In this document: in pieces, positions 22,408 to 34,500 of the stretch
Layout of the letters: the number at the start of each line of letters is the position of its first letter
How positions within the stretch are numbered: position 1 is the stretch's first letter
NCBI GenBank assembly: GCA_000827265.1
Contig: KN834751.1
Coordinates: 961,977 to 1,025,976, forward strand
Length of the DNA stretch: 64,000 bases
Reading direction: 5' to 3'
Origin: Collybiopsis luxurians FD-317 M1
Lineage: Eukaryota; Basidiomycota; Agaricomycetes; Agaricales; Omphalotaceae
Made by a program: the position numbers and the translations under genes
The notes under the pieces: model-generated
Seen by the model: only the letters and a program-made list of their open reading frames with translations
The model's database searches: none
What the model was told of the DNA's origin: nothing

Positions 22408-23293
22408 ATGTCATCCAATTCTGCAGCAGGCCCTTCATCTTCATCTACATCTACAACTACTACACCCAAAGCCAACGACGTAGACATTGAAAAGCTCCTC
22501 TCCCGCGAAGCCTCTGCTTTCCAACGTGAAGTCGAGGTTGAGAGGATATTGAAAGCGTTTAAACTGAATCCTTATGATGTACTTGATATGGATGTAGGTG
22601 TTACAGAGGAGGAGGTTAAGAAGAGGTATAAAAAGTTGAGTTTGTGTGAGTACTGGTATACTTTTTACGCCCTACCTACTCGATCTCTGATACCCCTCAC
22701 AGTCATTCACCCTGACAAGGCTCCGCATCCACGAGCACCCGAGGCCTTTGACCTACTCAAAAAAGCTGAATCTGAACTATCCGATAAGGCTAAACGAGAG
22801 GAACTGGATGCTGTTATTACACAAGCGAGGGTCTTGGTCGCGAGGGAGCTGTTCGGTCCTCATGCGAGTTCGAGTAAGGATTGGGAGACTTCGGAAGAGG
22901 TGAAGGATATTGGGGGGATCAAGGTGTGGCGGGAGAGGGTTAGGGCAAAGACGAAGGAGTTATTGATTGATGAAGAGCTGAGGCGGAGAAAGTGAGTGTC
23001 GGTTTCTCTGTCTCTGCCGCGCAATTGATGTTTTCTGGTTCAGAGCTCTTCAGCTGGCAATGGCAAACGAAGGACTTGAAGCTCGTAAAAAGGATGAAGA
23101 AGTTGCGAGTAAGAAGAGGAAGGCGGAGGAAGATAAGGCTTGGGAAGGTGTGTGCTGCTCTGGTCTTCGTTTTAACTTTATACTGAAAAGCTCAACAGCG
23201 AACCGGGATCAACGAGTAGACTCGTGGCGGTCTTTCGCTAATCATTCTGTGAAGAAGAAGAAGAAGAGTAAAGGAGCAGCGTTATTGGGTTAA
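22408..23293 (+). CDS. J-domain protein, DNAJC8/Spf31 type
   Basis: Co-chaperone of the DNAJC8 class, linked to the spliceosome in other eukaryotes. Exons 22408-22645, 22703-22991, 23044-23147 and 23199-23293 give 241 residues in phase. After a Ser/Thr-rich start the J domain runs from about residue 45: LNPYDVLDMDVGVTEEEVKK, RYKKLSL, then HPDKAPHPRAPEAFDLLKKA with the invariant HPD, whose codons begin just after the first intron. The middle is KVWRERVRAKTKELL. The tail has the family-typical RDQRVDSWRSF and a Lys-rich end (nuclear signal). It looks intact and housekeeping. Confidence 0.9.
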
Positions 23294-23469
23294 TTAGTAG
23301 TATAGTGTACATTGGAAGGAGGACATTGTTATCATTAATGAGTGACTGACTGTAAATTGCAATTTGACATTACGCGATCACGGGCTCTGGTTCTCTGCAG
23401 CGCTTTGGCTCCGTACCTCATAATGCAATCTCAGCTTTAACTTTTTAACGACTTTATACGACTAGCATA

Positions 23470-25797
23470 ATGCACCACCACAAACCGGGGCCTCAGTCAT
23501 TTAAACTATCGACTAGAACAAACTCACCGCGGCCATACTCTTACGACGACGCCGCTTCTGCTACTTCCTCTGCTTCTCGCTTTTTTTTCAACCCTTCTTT
23601 TGGTTTTGACCTTGAATTTGAGCGTATACGCCGCCGACGCAAAAGACAGCTTCGTTATTCTAAAGCAGAGCTTGCTTTGGCTCTTTCTTTTCAAAGTCTA
23701 CATCCAGCACCCATGCACCACCCGTCTCTTTCCCCTTCCACTCCTTCATCAACCCCCACCTCTTCCGCTTTTAATTCCCCTTCTACTAATATCACTTCCT
23801 TCCCTCCCACTTCCGCGCCCACCTCCGAACCAACACCCCTCTCCCCCCGCGCACCTCTCCTCCAAACCCAACTCCACTTCCTCCACCAAGCCGCCGCATT
23901 CCTCACCCTCCAAGCTACCGAATCCCGACACCGCTCCGCAGAACTCTCCAGTCGTCTCGAGATCAAGTCCAAGTCAAAGACGGATTTGGATTTCGACCCG
24001 GAAGTGTACCGCCAGACGTTGGTCGACAAAGCTAGGGAGGAGAGGAGATTGGAGAGGATCGAGGGAGAGGTGGGGAGGGTCATGGGGGTTATTGAAGTTG
24101 TTAGGAGGGAGTTGGAGAAGACCGACTCCGACACCGGAACCCCCTCCACCACCACCCTCATCGGGTCCGTCAACGCGGATCCCGGAACGAGAGCCCAAAG
24201 GAACCTCCTCAGGTTCCTCCAATCCTCCTCATCGTATCGCTCTCGAGTGCGGAGCCCATACGCACGTTCCGCTCGTACACGCCCCACTCCGATACCGCCT
24301 TCATCATCATCGTCATCTGGTGAACGGGGGTATGATCACGATAACGGTGATCTTCATCCGACTACGCGACGTCGGCTGATGACCCTCGCGGACGTCTCGC
24401 CCATGCGTACGCGTACGCGTCCTTGGAGTGTCGCGTTTATGCATATGCATATGCAGCGTCTCAAGGTGTCTGCGAATGCGAATGCGGAAGGAAGGTTTGA
24501 GGAGAAGGAGGAGCAAGAGCTAGAACGATGCCCTCCTCTTCTTCCCTCTGCTCCTACTTTGACACCCTCTACCCCGCCTACCCCCTCTACCCATCATGCT
24601 CCTGGCCCTCCTTCTCCCCCGCCCACCTCCCGGCCTGATGCCAACGGCACCGCAACGATTTTGTTCTCGTCCTACTCTGACCCGGGCCCGGACTCGGCCT
24701 CGAATCCCCATCCCCATCTCCATTCCCATCTTGACCTGGATAAGATAGAGGTGGAGATGCCTGGATATGTCAAGGACGTGTTTGCTGGATTCGATAGCGT
24801 CGGAAATAGTCTTGCTCTTGGACCCGGACTTGGACTTGGTGTTAGTCGTAGAGAGCATAGTTTACATCTTCCTACTACGACTGAAGCGGAAGTACTACGC
24901 CCATCCTCCTCACCCTCCCCCTTACCCTCGCCTGCACCCCATCAGACCGCCCATTCGACTCGGACGCCAACCCGGAATCGGAATTGGAATCAAAACCGAA
25001 ACCGGGACACAGGGTCGATGAGGATGAAAAGGTCCTCTCTTCCTGCTCCGAGTCTGGGTTTGGGTTTGGATGTTCCTACACTGACATCTTCCCCCTCCTC
25101 CTCCTCCTACTCCTCCTCCTTCTCGTCGTCGTCGTCTCCCCAAGGCAACTTGTTCAGTCTAAATCTGATGCCGAAGAGGAAAAAGTCTTCTTCGTCTTTG
25201 GGTCATCGTAAGAATCGTGAGGAGCCGCAGGTGCAGGTGCAGAGAGGATCACTTTTATCGATACCTGAATCATCTTCGGGTTCGGTGTTCTCCGGTTTGG
25301 GCTTGGGTTTGGGCTTGTCAACGATGGAGTCGGGGACAGGGACGCATTCGACGAGTTTGGGATTGCAGCATAAGAGTAGTGGCGGGACGGGTGATGATCA
25401 TCAAAGAGGAGGGATGGGGGCCGAGATGAGGAATGAGGAAGAGGACGGGAATAAGGGTAGGACTTTGAACGGCCCTAAGAGACTCTCGGCCGTTACTCTC
25501 ACTTTTAACAACGACAACAACAACAATACCGATACGGACTCGAATATGAATGACGGGGATGCCGGTAGAGCACCACCACCACCGTCGCTGCTGCCGCCTC
25601 CGCCTCCGCCTCCGCTCCGAGTTGAAGAATCAGGCTCTGCGGAAGGCAACTCGGGCTTAAAGTCCAAGAAGGTGGTGGGGGGGCTGAGGAGGAGGATATC
25701 GTCGAGGTTGTCTTTGTCTACGGTATTTGGATCGCCGACGAAGAATGTGGGTGGGTCTGGGAAGAGGGCGGGGGCGGGAGCGGGGACGTCGAATTGA
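23470..25797 (+). CDS. Uncharacterised 775-residue low-complexity protein
   Basis: A single open frame without need of introns. Not recognised. Residues about 135-220 form the most ordered part: a helical, probably coiled-coil stretch (LHFLHQAAAFLTLQATESRHR ... KAREERRLERIEGEVGRVM). The rest is Ser/Pro/Thr-rich with Gly-Leu repeats (GLGLGLG), Asn/Asp runs and a proline tract near residue 715, then a basic C-terminus (GGLRRRISSRLSLS). Such proteins are common in Agaricomycetes and are often regulators or scaffolds, but nothing here fixes a role. The long uninterrupted frame supports coding. Confidence 0.65.
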   Translation: MHHHKPGPQSFKLSTRTNSPRPYSYDDAASATSSASRFFFNPSFGFDLEFERIRRRRKRQLRYSKAELALALSFQSLHPAPMHHPSLSPSTPSSTPTSSAFNSPSTNITSFPPTSAPTSEPTPLSPRAPLLQTQLHFLHQAAAFLTLQATESRHRSAELSSRLEIKSKSKTDLDFDPEVYRQTLVDKAREERRLERIEGEVGRVMGVIEVVRRELEKTDSDTGTPSTTTLIGSVNADPGTRAQRNLLRFLQSSSSYRSRVRSPYARSARTRPTPIPPSSSSSSGERGYDHDNGDLHPTTRRRLMTLADVSPMRTRTRPWSVAFMHMHMQRLKVSANANAEGRFEEKEEQELERCPPLLPSAPTLTPSTPPTPSTHHAPGPPSPPPTSRPDANGTATILFSSYSDPGPDSASNPHPHLHSHLDLDKIEVEMPGYVKDVFAGFDSVGNSLALGPGLGLGVSRREHSLHLPTTTEAEVLRPSSSPSPLPSPAPHQTAHSTRTPTRNRNWNQNRNRDTGSMRMKRSSLPAPSLGLGLDVPTLTSSPSSSSYSSSFSSSSSPQGNLFSLNLMPKRKKSSSSLGHRKNREEPQVQVQRGSLLSIPESSSGSVFSGLGLGLGLSTMESGTGTHSTSLGLQHKSSGGTGDDHQRGGMGAEMRNEEEDGNKGRTLNGPKRLSAVTLTFNNDNNNNTDTDSNMNDGDAGRAPPPPSLLPPPPPPPLRVEESGSAEGNSGLKSKKVVGGLRRRISSRLSLSTVFGSPTKNVGGSGKRAGAGAGTSN

Positions 25798-25800
25798 TTT

Positions 25801-26935
25801 TTCAATTTGAAATTTTTTTGTTTCCCTCTATTTTACTATGGATTTCTTCATCCTGATCGGGTTTCTTGTGACTATCAACTCTCCTTGACGATTATTTGGA
25901 CATTTTTTCGGTTCTCCCACCACTTACAGTATGTCAAGTCAACGATTTTCAATGTATTCGTGTTTCTTCTTCGTTTATGTTTTTGTTTTTTCAGGTTTCG
26001 TTTTTCGTTTTTCGCTTTTTGCTTAAGCATCTTTTACGATTTCCAGCATACGTATCCCCGCACGCCATTGTAGTTTATGACTTCATTTATTCATTCATTC
26101 ATCCATCCATTCATTCCAGAGGACGCATAACCTAGCTATACTCGTACTTTTCTACCTAGTCTTTCCCGCTGAACTCTCTCCGCTGTCTGTCCTGTCCTAT
26201 CCTGTCCTGTCCTGTTCTGTCCGTCCTGCTTTTGTTCTTGCTTCTTGTAGTACAGTAAACTTCTCCCTTAGTGTCTTTGTTATTTGAAGTAATTCCTAAC
26301 TGATTGTTGCCAGAATAGGTACTTAAAGTAAGTATGGATCAAGTATTCCGTTTAGCTGTGCATAGTCAACTTACAGCGGCGGAAGACCTTGGAAATTCTT
26401 GCAGTACTTATATCGAGTAATAATGATGCCTAGGAACCGGTTTGCAGTTTACCATTAGCGAAAGCACGACTGAATGAAATTGCGAGTAGCCATGAAGCAC
26501 ACTTTGCTTTGAAAAAGAAAAAAGAAAACAGAGGACGAGGAAGAAAGTGTTAAATCTTCAATCTGAGAGCTAAGGCTCACTTGAAGCCGCAGATTTATAA
26601 GGCTCAGACCCGGGGGGAGGTCGTCGCCTTGGTGGCGGATTCACCGTAGGTGGATTACACCCACAAGCCCAAGTCATCCCGTGTGCTGACTGTCCTGTCC
26701 CGTAGTACAGTACATTATTCCTATGGTTTTCTTATGCTACTCGGTTGTATTGCGATTTTTTACCGCAACAAGGGCTGAGAGGTGAATAGCCAAGTTACGA
26801 TCAAAACGTGGGTACGAGAGATACGAAGAAACTAGAGCAAGGGCGTTGAAGGAGAGAAGAAACGGTATTTATCAAGTATTCGACGAAAATAAAAAACAAA
26901 GATGTTTGTTTGAAGGAGGTTCGCTCAGCATGCTA
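25801..26935. repeat. Intergenic with simple repeats
   Basis: No gene recognised. It holds a T-rich 3' flank, a CATT/CATC repeat at about 26085-26118, and an imperfect TCCTG pentanucleotide repeat at about 26188-26230. Confidence 0.55.
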
Positions 26936-28024
26936 CTACCCATGAATCTCCACCGTCAGTAGGATCACTTTTCCGTCGATGACGATATCTTTTTTTTTCA
27001 GACAGTACAGATGAATACGTGATTGAACCTCTGATGCAGCATTAACTTACTGTGATTGATTCCTTGCGCACCCACTGGGAGCAAACCTTCCACGGTCTGC
27101 GCGGTAGTTGTGTACTTGACCCCGTTAAATTCCTTTTCACCAACGGCCGCGGCGACAAGGGAATCCCTAAGCGAGATGTGGGGTTCGGATATTCGCAACC
27201 AGGATGAAACCGTACCTTCCAAGGTTGTATCCATTGGGGATAATGTTGTGGTTTTCAGGCGCATCTTCTTCGACAGATACTCTGGTAGTTGCGTTTCAAG
27301 TTTGAACCGTCCAAAAGAAAATGGCGGAAAGCCAAAGCTTACGCTAGAAATAACGCACAGGTCCCTTCTTGCTGCCAAATTCTATAAAAGGCGAGGGAAA
27401 GGAAGGATAAGTAAAGATCAAAAAAAGTATAAGAAATAAGACCACCATACCGAAAGTGGTTGCCACCAACAAGAGACTCCTTGCAAGTCCCTACTATCGC
27501 GTTCCCGTAGTCTTGACGAAGTAAAGCCTACGAGCCGCCTTTATAAGCCGCCCTTGAAGAATGAGCAGATGACTCGTACTATTTGATTGACCCAGCCACG
27601 ACCATCACCGAGGTTGGCCTGTTGAGGGCTTCCGAGGTGCATGCCTAAGCATTCATATGAGCTGGAATACAACATTTGAGAAACAGAGGTTCAAGCATAC
27701 GGGTGAATAGACTCACAACCCAATCGCGTTTGCGTAATTGTAAAACTTTCCGGTAGCGTCGAGTACGTCGGGGGTGCTAAGACCAGAGATGATGACCTAT
27801 AAAAAGCGTTGCAGGTCGTGCAGACTTATTACAAAAGCTTGACTCGCGTTTAAAGGTTCACCGAGTCCAGCAGATGCGTCGAGCATCGATCCGCCTCCTT
27901 TTCGAGGATCAAAGTACGCTCCACCTTGCCCACATTGCACCGTACTCCTTGAGATGACTGGTTCGGCGTGAACCAGAGCGGATCCAAGACTAGCTGCCCC
28001 GAGTCCGAGAACGAAAGGACGCAT
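26936..28024 (-). CDS. Small secreted protein of unknown function
   Basis: Starts MRPFVLGLGAASLGSALVHA, a clear signal peptide, followed by EPVISRSTVQCGQGGAYFDP. Exons can be followed through conserved-looking pieces: VIISGLSTPDVLDATGKFYN, ECLGMHLGSPQQANLGDGRG, LRQDYGNAIVGTCKESLVGG, VSVEEDAPENHNIIPNGYN, LVAAAVGEKEFNGVKYTTTA, GLLPVGAQGINH and a final exon IVIDGKVILLTVEIHG. About 210 residues with several Cys. I recall similar hypothetical proteins in Agaricomycetes but no function. One intron (after ASQAF) would be only 36 nt. Likely extracellular or cell wall-associated. Confidence 0.7.
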
Positions 28025-28579
28025 TGTAGGGTGTGCTGAGGACTGTCACCAAGCCGCTTTTAATCCTCTCTTTCAGCATGGTCGAAAAAGCTTCGGGTGT
28101 GTAGACAGATCACTTGTGGAGTTGAACCGGGGAAATGGTACCCTTCCTTGCACTGAATGTGCCCCAAAATAGCGAATGCTGGGCCAGATGTGGACGAATA
28201 ACCTGATATGCTGGACTGAAAGGGGCACTTATGTAGAGAGTACGAGAGCGTATGGTTAACCAGATGATCCTTTGTGAATAAAAAAGGCAAGAAAAAAGCG
28301 AGATCCAGTTTCAAATTCTGCAGGTGGCAATTTGGGTGTCTGAAGCATACATGTAAAGAGCTACCATTCCCCGTTTAGCGCTTCCTTTGAGCAGAGAAAA
28401 AGCGGCAAGTTCAGGTATCTATTCAAAGGTAATTTAGCTTTACTGGGCACGTATTGTACAACAGACGGTGGATATGTTATAGTGCAATGTAATGTAGAAA
28501 TAATACAAATAAGTTTATAACGCAGCAACCTGTTTTTCGTCAGTGTTGAGCGGAACGAGCTAATTCCAGAGTTATTGAC
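28025..28579. other. Intergenic, no gene recognised
   Basis: Contains the promoter of the small secreted-protein gene and the 3' flank of the giant gene. No convincing coding sequence. Confidence 0.4.
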
Positions 28580-31500
28580 CTAATAATCGAAATCATCATT
28601 CTTCAAAAGTCTCCCGTGCACGATCCGACCAAGATGAGTTGGCAGATATCCAGCTCCCTTCCTCCTCAAGCCAATCAATTCTTGCAAGAACGGAACAGGA
28701 CTCTCCCTAAATCTACATTCAGTCATTTGCATCAATTCCCTATGTCGTCCAGGCCGAACGAAGCCATCGCTCTGGATGGGATAAGGCTCGTTGTCCACTT
28801 CCATGGGCTCGACTAAGCCCTCGCCAGCGAGAAGACCAAGAAAGTTGCACAGTTGTAAGTAAACGTCATGGTTGGCGAGATACAGCTGACCAGCAAAGAG
28901 GTTGAGTTGAGAGATGATGTTGGTACGAGGCACGGTCCATTTTTCTGCAGGAATCCTCGGGACAACATAGAACTTGAGGTCATCCAACGGCAGCATATCC
29001 TTCGTCACCCGAGGCGCGTAAATGTGCAGATTAACGGACTTGCATTTGCGAATTTCAGGGAGAAGCCCATTTGCCTCAAAAGAACTGATTCCAATGATGG
29101 CGTTGTTCGAAGCGTAGCGGCGGCTTGTCAGAACCCAGTTCAAAGGTCTAAGATAGTCAGCATTGCCGCGTTCCAAAGCGTCCTTGGCTGAGATAGTTTT
29201 TGCAAAGTCCATCGTGACATATAGACCGGGGCTCCAAACTTCGTCATTGTTGGTTCCATACAATGGCAATCTCTTGACTGCACCCTCAATTGAACGGAAC
29301 ATCCGAATAAAGGTCTTTCGGAACTCGCTGTCCTCGTTTGCAGGCAGGACACCTTCGCTAATGAACTGCCGTAGCCCATTCGAGATACTGTGATTAGCGG
29401 GAGAAACCCTCGGCGGTCGTTCAACATGGGTCTCTCGTTCGATTTCGTGGCTGACTTCTCGTTCTTGCTCCTCGTCGACATTGACCTCTCTCAACTCCTT
29501 CACTCCCAGCATGTCCAGCCGTTCCCGAAGCTCAGGGATAGCAAGAATACTCTCACGCATGTTGACATCGCCGCCTCCCAAGCCTGTTGTCGAGGGTCCA
29601 GTTTGACAGCCGTACATTTTCTCGAGAGACCTAGCCTCCTCTCGCATCCACACTTTCTTCAGCGTGTCGACGTCCGGATTGATAACAACGTCCACCTCCT
29701 GAGCCACAGCAGCTTCCTCGTTGAATTCGTCCCATGCTTGTCGCCGCCTGAGGTAGTCCCAGCCTTGCTCAGCCCAGTGTGGGACGTGATGCATGATATC
29801 CTGGCACGTCTCGTACATGGCCCAGCGCAGAATGTCAATGGTATGGATATTGGCACTCCTGCTCCCCGACTTTCGTTTATCACGTATAGCTTTGTCTGTC
29901 TCAAACGGCGCAAAGAAGATAGCGGATTGACCATATCCTAGTTTCCTCATTCGCATGCAGCCTAATTTCTTAGTTGTAGCGATTGCTTTGTTCGTTAAAA
30001 CATAGAACTCACCTTGTATCAAGCGATCTTTCGTGACTTTTGGACCCAGCGTAACCGCAGCGCGTGAGTTGATGGGCAGTTTAAGGTCAGTGCCGCGAGT
30101 ATGGGCGTCGTCTAGGTAGACAAGACACTGGTCAAGTTGGCCTTTGAATGGCGAGGAAATCAACAGCTCTTCAGTGCCGTCCTGGGAGACAACAATCATC
30201 TCATCTTTGTCGTTAAAGAATATTGCCGCAGACATATCCGGTCGCAATTTTAGCCATTCTCGAGCCAGAGCATCGTTTTTGAGGTCAAGCATCTGAGCAC
30301 CTACGTCGAGCAAAACCTGAACCGGCCAATCAGACGTTTCGGTCGAGAGAAAGTCAAGGAATTCTTTGACAGGAAGGCGGCTGCCATCTTCCTGAGCTGC
30401 ACAACGGTAGTGATTGTTCTCCTTTTGCAGTAAATGATTGAGGACTTTCGCATTTGTCCCATCCTGCTCCAAAGGATCCCGCTGGAAGATGGAGGTAGGG
30501 AGGAGGAATCGGTTGTCGTTAGTACCGCTGAAACCAGTTGTAACATGCCCTGGCTTCAACTCTGCAAGATCCCATCCGGACGAAGAAAGCTTGTAAGGGA
30601 ATTCTTTGGCGGCTTTCGGAAACACGACATGGGAAAGGTAGAAATCAACTACGGTCTTTCGCTTGCTGAAAAGCGGGATGATATGGGCGGTATGTTGGTC
30701 AGCATCGTCAGGGTTGATCCCATTCAAGGTTCGCAGATGAACGGGAATAGTGAGGTCACCATCTACCCAAGTCTGGTACTCCAAAGGCGGATTATCCAGT
30801 TTGAATAGAAGGTCGAAGCAAAGCTTGAGTTGAGCAGACGATAAGCCCTCGTAATAGTACGTGAGGCAAGTCAGAACAACAGCAACATCCGGGTGACCAA
30901 ATTCTGCCCGAATCGAAGGAACGTCTTTGGCTCGGTAAGGCACGGCTAGCAGAGACCTGCTGAGGTCGAGACCAAAGTCCACACGATAGTGTCTCTCCTT
31001 CAATGCGTAAACGAGGATTCCGTGAGCGATGAGCCCTCTAAGCAGGAGTAGGTGTTTCCAATCATTACCTCCCCCGCAGTATTGTCGTAATTCTTCAGCT
31101 GTCGCATTTTCTAATTTTGGCTGCGTAATAAAATCCCTAGCCCGCACTTGCATTGTGTCGGGGAGGAAACGGACGTTGAAGCTCGATAGATGTCCTGCGA
31201 AGATTTCTTCGATAACTTCCTCAATAAGATCTTGGCCGGCCTTCTTGTCGAGGATTCTGACGGGAGCGAAACTCCCATTGATGCTGGGTTGTATATCGAT
31301 CCCCCCTTTGTTTCTCTCTTTAACCTCGAGATGTTTCGAGACAAACGAGAACAGTTCTTCGGTTATTGTCCAACGATCAGGATGAAGCTCGAGGGGCTGT
31401 TGTTGGCCCACAGTGTAAACGAGCTGATACCGGATATGGAGAATCTCGTCTGATTCATCCAAGATGTCTCGAGAGTTGTTGTCCAGCCAGCGCTGAGATA

Positions 31501-34500
31501 GACTGAGCAGTTCCGCAGCTTCCCGATCGACTTCATCATTGGAAACCAAACACCGATCAATACCCATTAGCTTGAACGAAAGGATGTGCTCTGCAAAGCG
31601 ATTCAATCAATACTAAAGATGAGAATGTACTGATTAATACCTGGTTGTACGATCCAGACTCCTCCTTCTTTCATACATACTTCATAGCTCTTCTGTATCA
31701 AAGCTATCTCGTTCTTTCCAACTTGCACTTTACGCGAAAAGGGCATATAAAAGATTCGACGATTGACAAGACCGGAGAGGCGCTCGACAAGGAGCTGGAA
31801 CATTTGACCCGCTAGAGGCTTCAGAACTACCACGCGAACAATCTTCCGACCGTCGGCTAGGGCAGCGGCTACAAGAGGCACAATCACTGACGACTTTCCT
31901 TCACCCATGTTGAGTTGAAGAACGGTGTTTTCGTTTGAAGAAGGTGAGATCATTTCCTGTGCAACGCGAACTTGCAACGGTCGGGCTAAGAAGTTACCCT
32001 CGATCTAGAACAGCTAATTAGATAGTGAAAGTTTATTACGCCAATGGTAGACATACCTGGATCAGAACCCAGTCTAGATTTACTGTCGCGCTGGCCATGT
32101 CAAAAACCTGGGTATCCACCTCTCGGAAGAAGTCTTCACGTTTGGCCTGCTGCGCATAGGCAAGCAACCTGACGGAGCGCTGATACTCCAGTACATCCCG
32201 GGCAAGATACAACAGAACTTGTTGCCACTCATTTGTCAAGCTCGCGTTGACCGGATACGCTAAGCGCCGGAATAGAGATTTCAGGGTGATCCGAGGCCAT
32301 AGTCCAGCATTAGCAATAGCCTTCTCTTTTGCGGTCAACGGTCCCAGCGCAGTGATGATATTGTTCAGGGAGACCGAACACCGCACCTCGCATTCTCGTC
32401 GGTGCTGATCGAGTTCATCAATTCCGAAGGGAATGTTTGGGCCAGAAGGAGGAGATGATAGTGAGTTGAGTTTCCTCTGGCTCTCCTGCAAGTCTTTAGC
32501 ATAATTCTGTCGGAGACGAATGGTGGAACGCTGCATGTCAGACAGCAGACTGTTGAGCTTTGGCGACGGGGTGAGATCAGAAGCTGAGCGAAGTTCATCG
32601 ACGTTACCCCACAACTGCTCATCACGTTGAGTGATTAGTGGTGCTTCGCGCCCTAGAAGCACAGAAAGAGAATCGAATACCGGAAAGGGGGTCGGTTGAG
32701 CAGGAGCGGGAATAAAGTCAAAGTCAGAAACCTCCCAAGTAATAGCGTCATCGAAAGATGCTTGTATAACCGCCTCGACACCTCGAATATGTTCCAAAAG
32801 TTGACGATTAGAATGACAATCACGGAAGTACTTGGAAACTTTGTCGATGACATCCGCCTGCTTGAACAGGCCTGCGTCCGTAGTAGCAGGGAAGGTCAGG
32901 GTTCTGTTTCCTTGCGCCCAACCACTCCATTTGGTGCTAAGGACATTGGCAATTTGGTTTGATGCCTTCTTCATCCTCTTCCTATGCTCCTTTTCGCGAC
33001 GACGTCGATAGTCTTCACGTGTTTCATCTTGATTCATTGGAATACTCCATAGTACAGTATGCTCTGCAGGGATCACCGAGGATTGGACTCGAGATAGAAT
33101 TCTTTCCAAGGTAGGCGCCGTCCCAACCCCGAAATCGAAATAATGCCCGGTAACCGTAGGTAAAGGCGGTTTCTGAAGCTGGTCGCTTGAAAAAGCAACA
33201 ATGAAAACTGGAACATATTGCGAATATTCTTCATTCGAGAACACCATAGCGGAAAGTGAGAAGAGAAGCTGATACAGTTTCGCCTCTCGCGATCTCTCCC
33301 GAGAACGACATTTCTCGAAGATGCTGAGGAAAGCGTCGGCCATGTTAAGACTGAGCCATCTGAGGTTGTACGATAGACGAAAACTGTCAGAAGGCGCTTT
33401 CACCTTCGACCAGGATAGGAAGCACCGGGAAAGTGAAGGAGGGTTGGGGAGGAGCAATGATGAGCTGCCATTCCAGATATTAGATGATACCCTGCAAACC
33501 GTTGTTTCCTTGTCATCCAGTAGCATATCTCGTGAATCATAGACATCATCGCGGGTTCTATAACCGTTGAGAGTTTTGATGTCTTTAGGGTAGTAAATGG
33601 CATTACGCGATGCGGCCCGAGAATCAAGGATGGTGTTACCGGCAGAGATTTGTTCCTTCTTCTCCTTCTTTGCCGATTGGTTGGTAGTGGAGGAGTCCTC
33701 GAATACCTGCAGCTCCTTAACACACCCTAAAATCTCTCTCGCCCGCACTGAAAACCCGTAGTGATGAGAAAGAGGAGGTAGAGAGGTCCAAGTAACAGAA
33801 TGTGCTTTCGGATTGTGTTGGGGGTGTCCAAATCTGTTAGGCGTGAGCTTGCCGATCTTCACGAGGAGAGTTGTTTCCTCTTCACCCAACTCCCTGAATG
33901 AGAGACAGGCGGCGGAGTTGAATTCCAACAAGGCCTCTTCGGTCCCAGTATGGCTAGTCAAAGGATCCGGTAGGCAATGACTCGTCAAGGCTAACAGATA
34001 AATCTGATACAGCCGAGATTTCAGACTTGCATTGCCCACCAAGGCACCAAGGCTAGTGTCGATAGCGTAATTGGAATATCGAACATCCCTCTGTTCACCT
34101 GTTTTGATTTCAACTCTGACATGGTTTTCCTCATCCGATGCAAACTCGACCTCTCCGAAGGGGACTAGAACTTTTCGGTGAGTTCCTGCCGGAGCTGATG
34201 AGATACCCTTCAGCACAAGTCTGTCCTTGAGTCCAACGAATGCGCCAAAAGATTGATCGTCGTGGTCAATAGCCATACCAGGGAAATTGGTGCATTGAAG
34301 TTCGTCAGCATCGTTTCGGAAAAAGGAGAGGCGATAGCGAGGAAGGTCCACCGATAACGTCCTATGGTCGAGGTCTTTCGAGCAGGTAACAGTCAAGTAC
34401 TCCGGCTTTTCAAATGAAGCTAAAGTCGCCGCGACCATCTGGAAAGTCCAACTGTTCACATCGACCAAAGCGCGAGAGCCATTGGTACATGAACGCCTAG

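Noticed and set aside
29390..29941. 183-codon plus-strand frame
   Set aside because: Antisense shadow within the giant gene, whose minus-strand frame is conserved.
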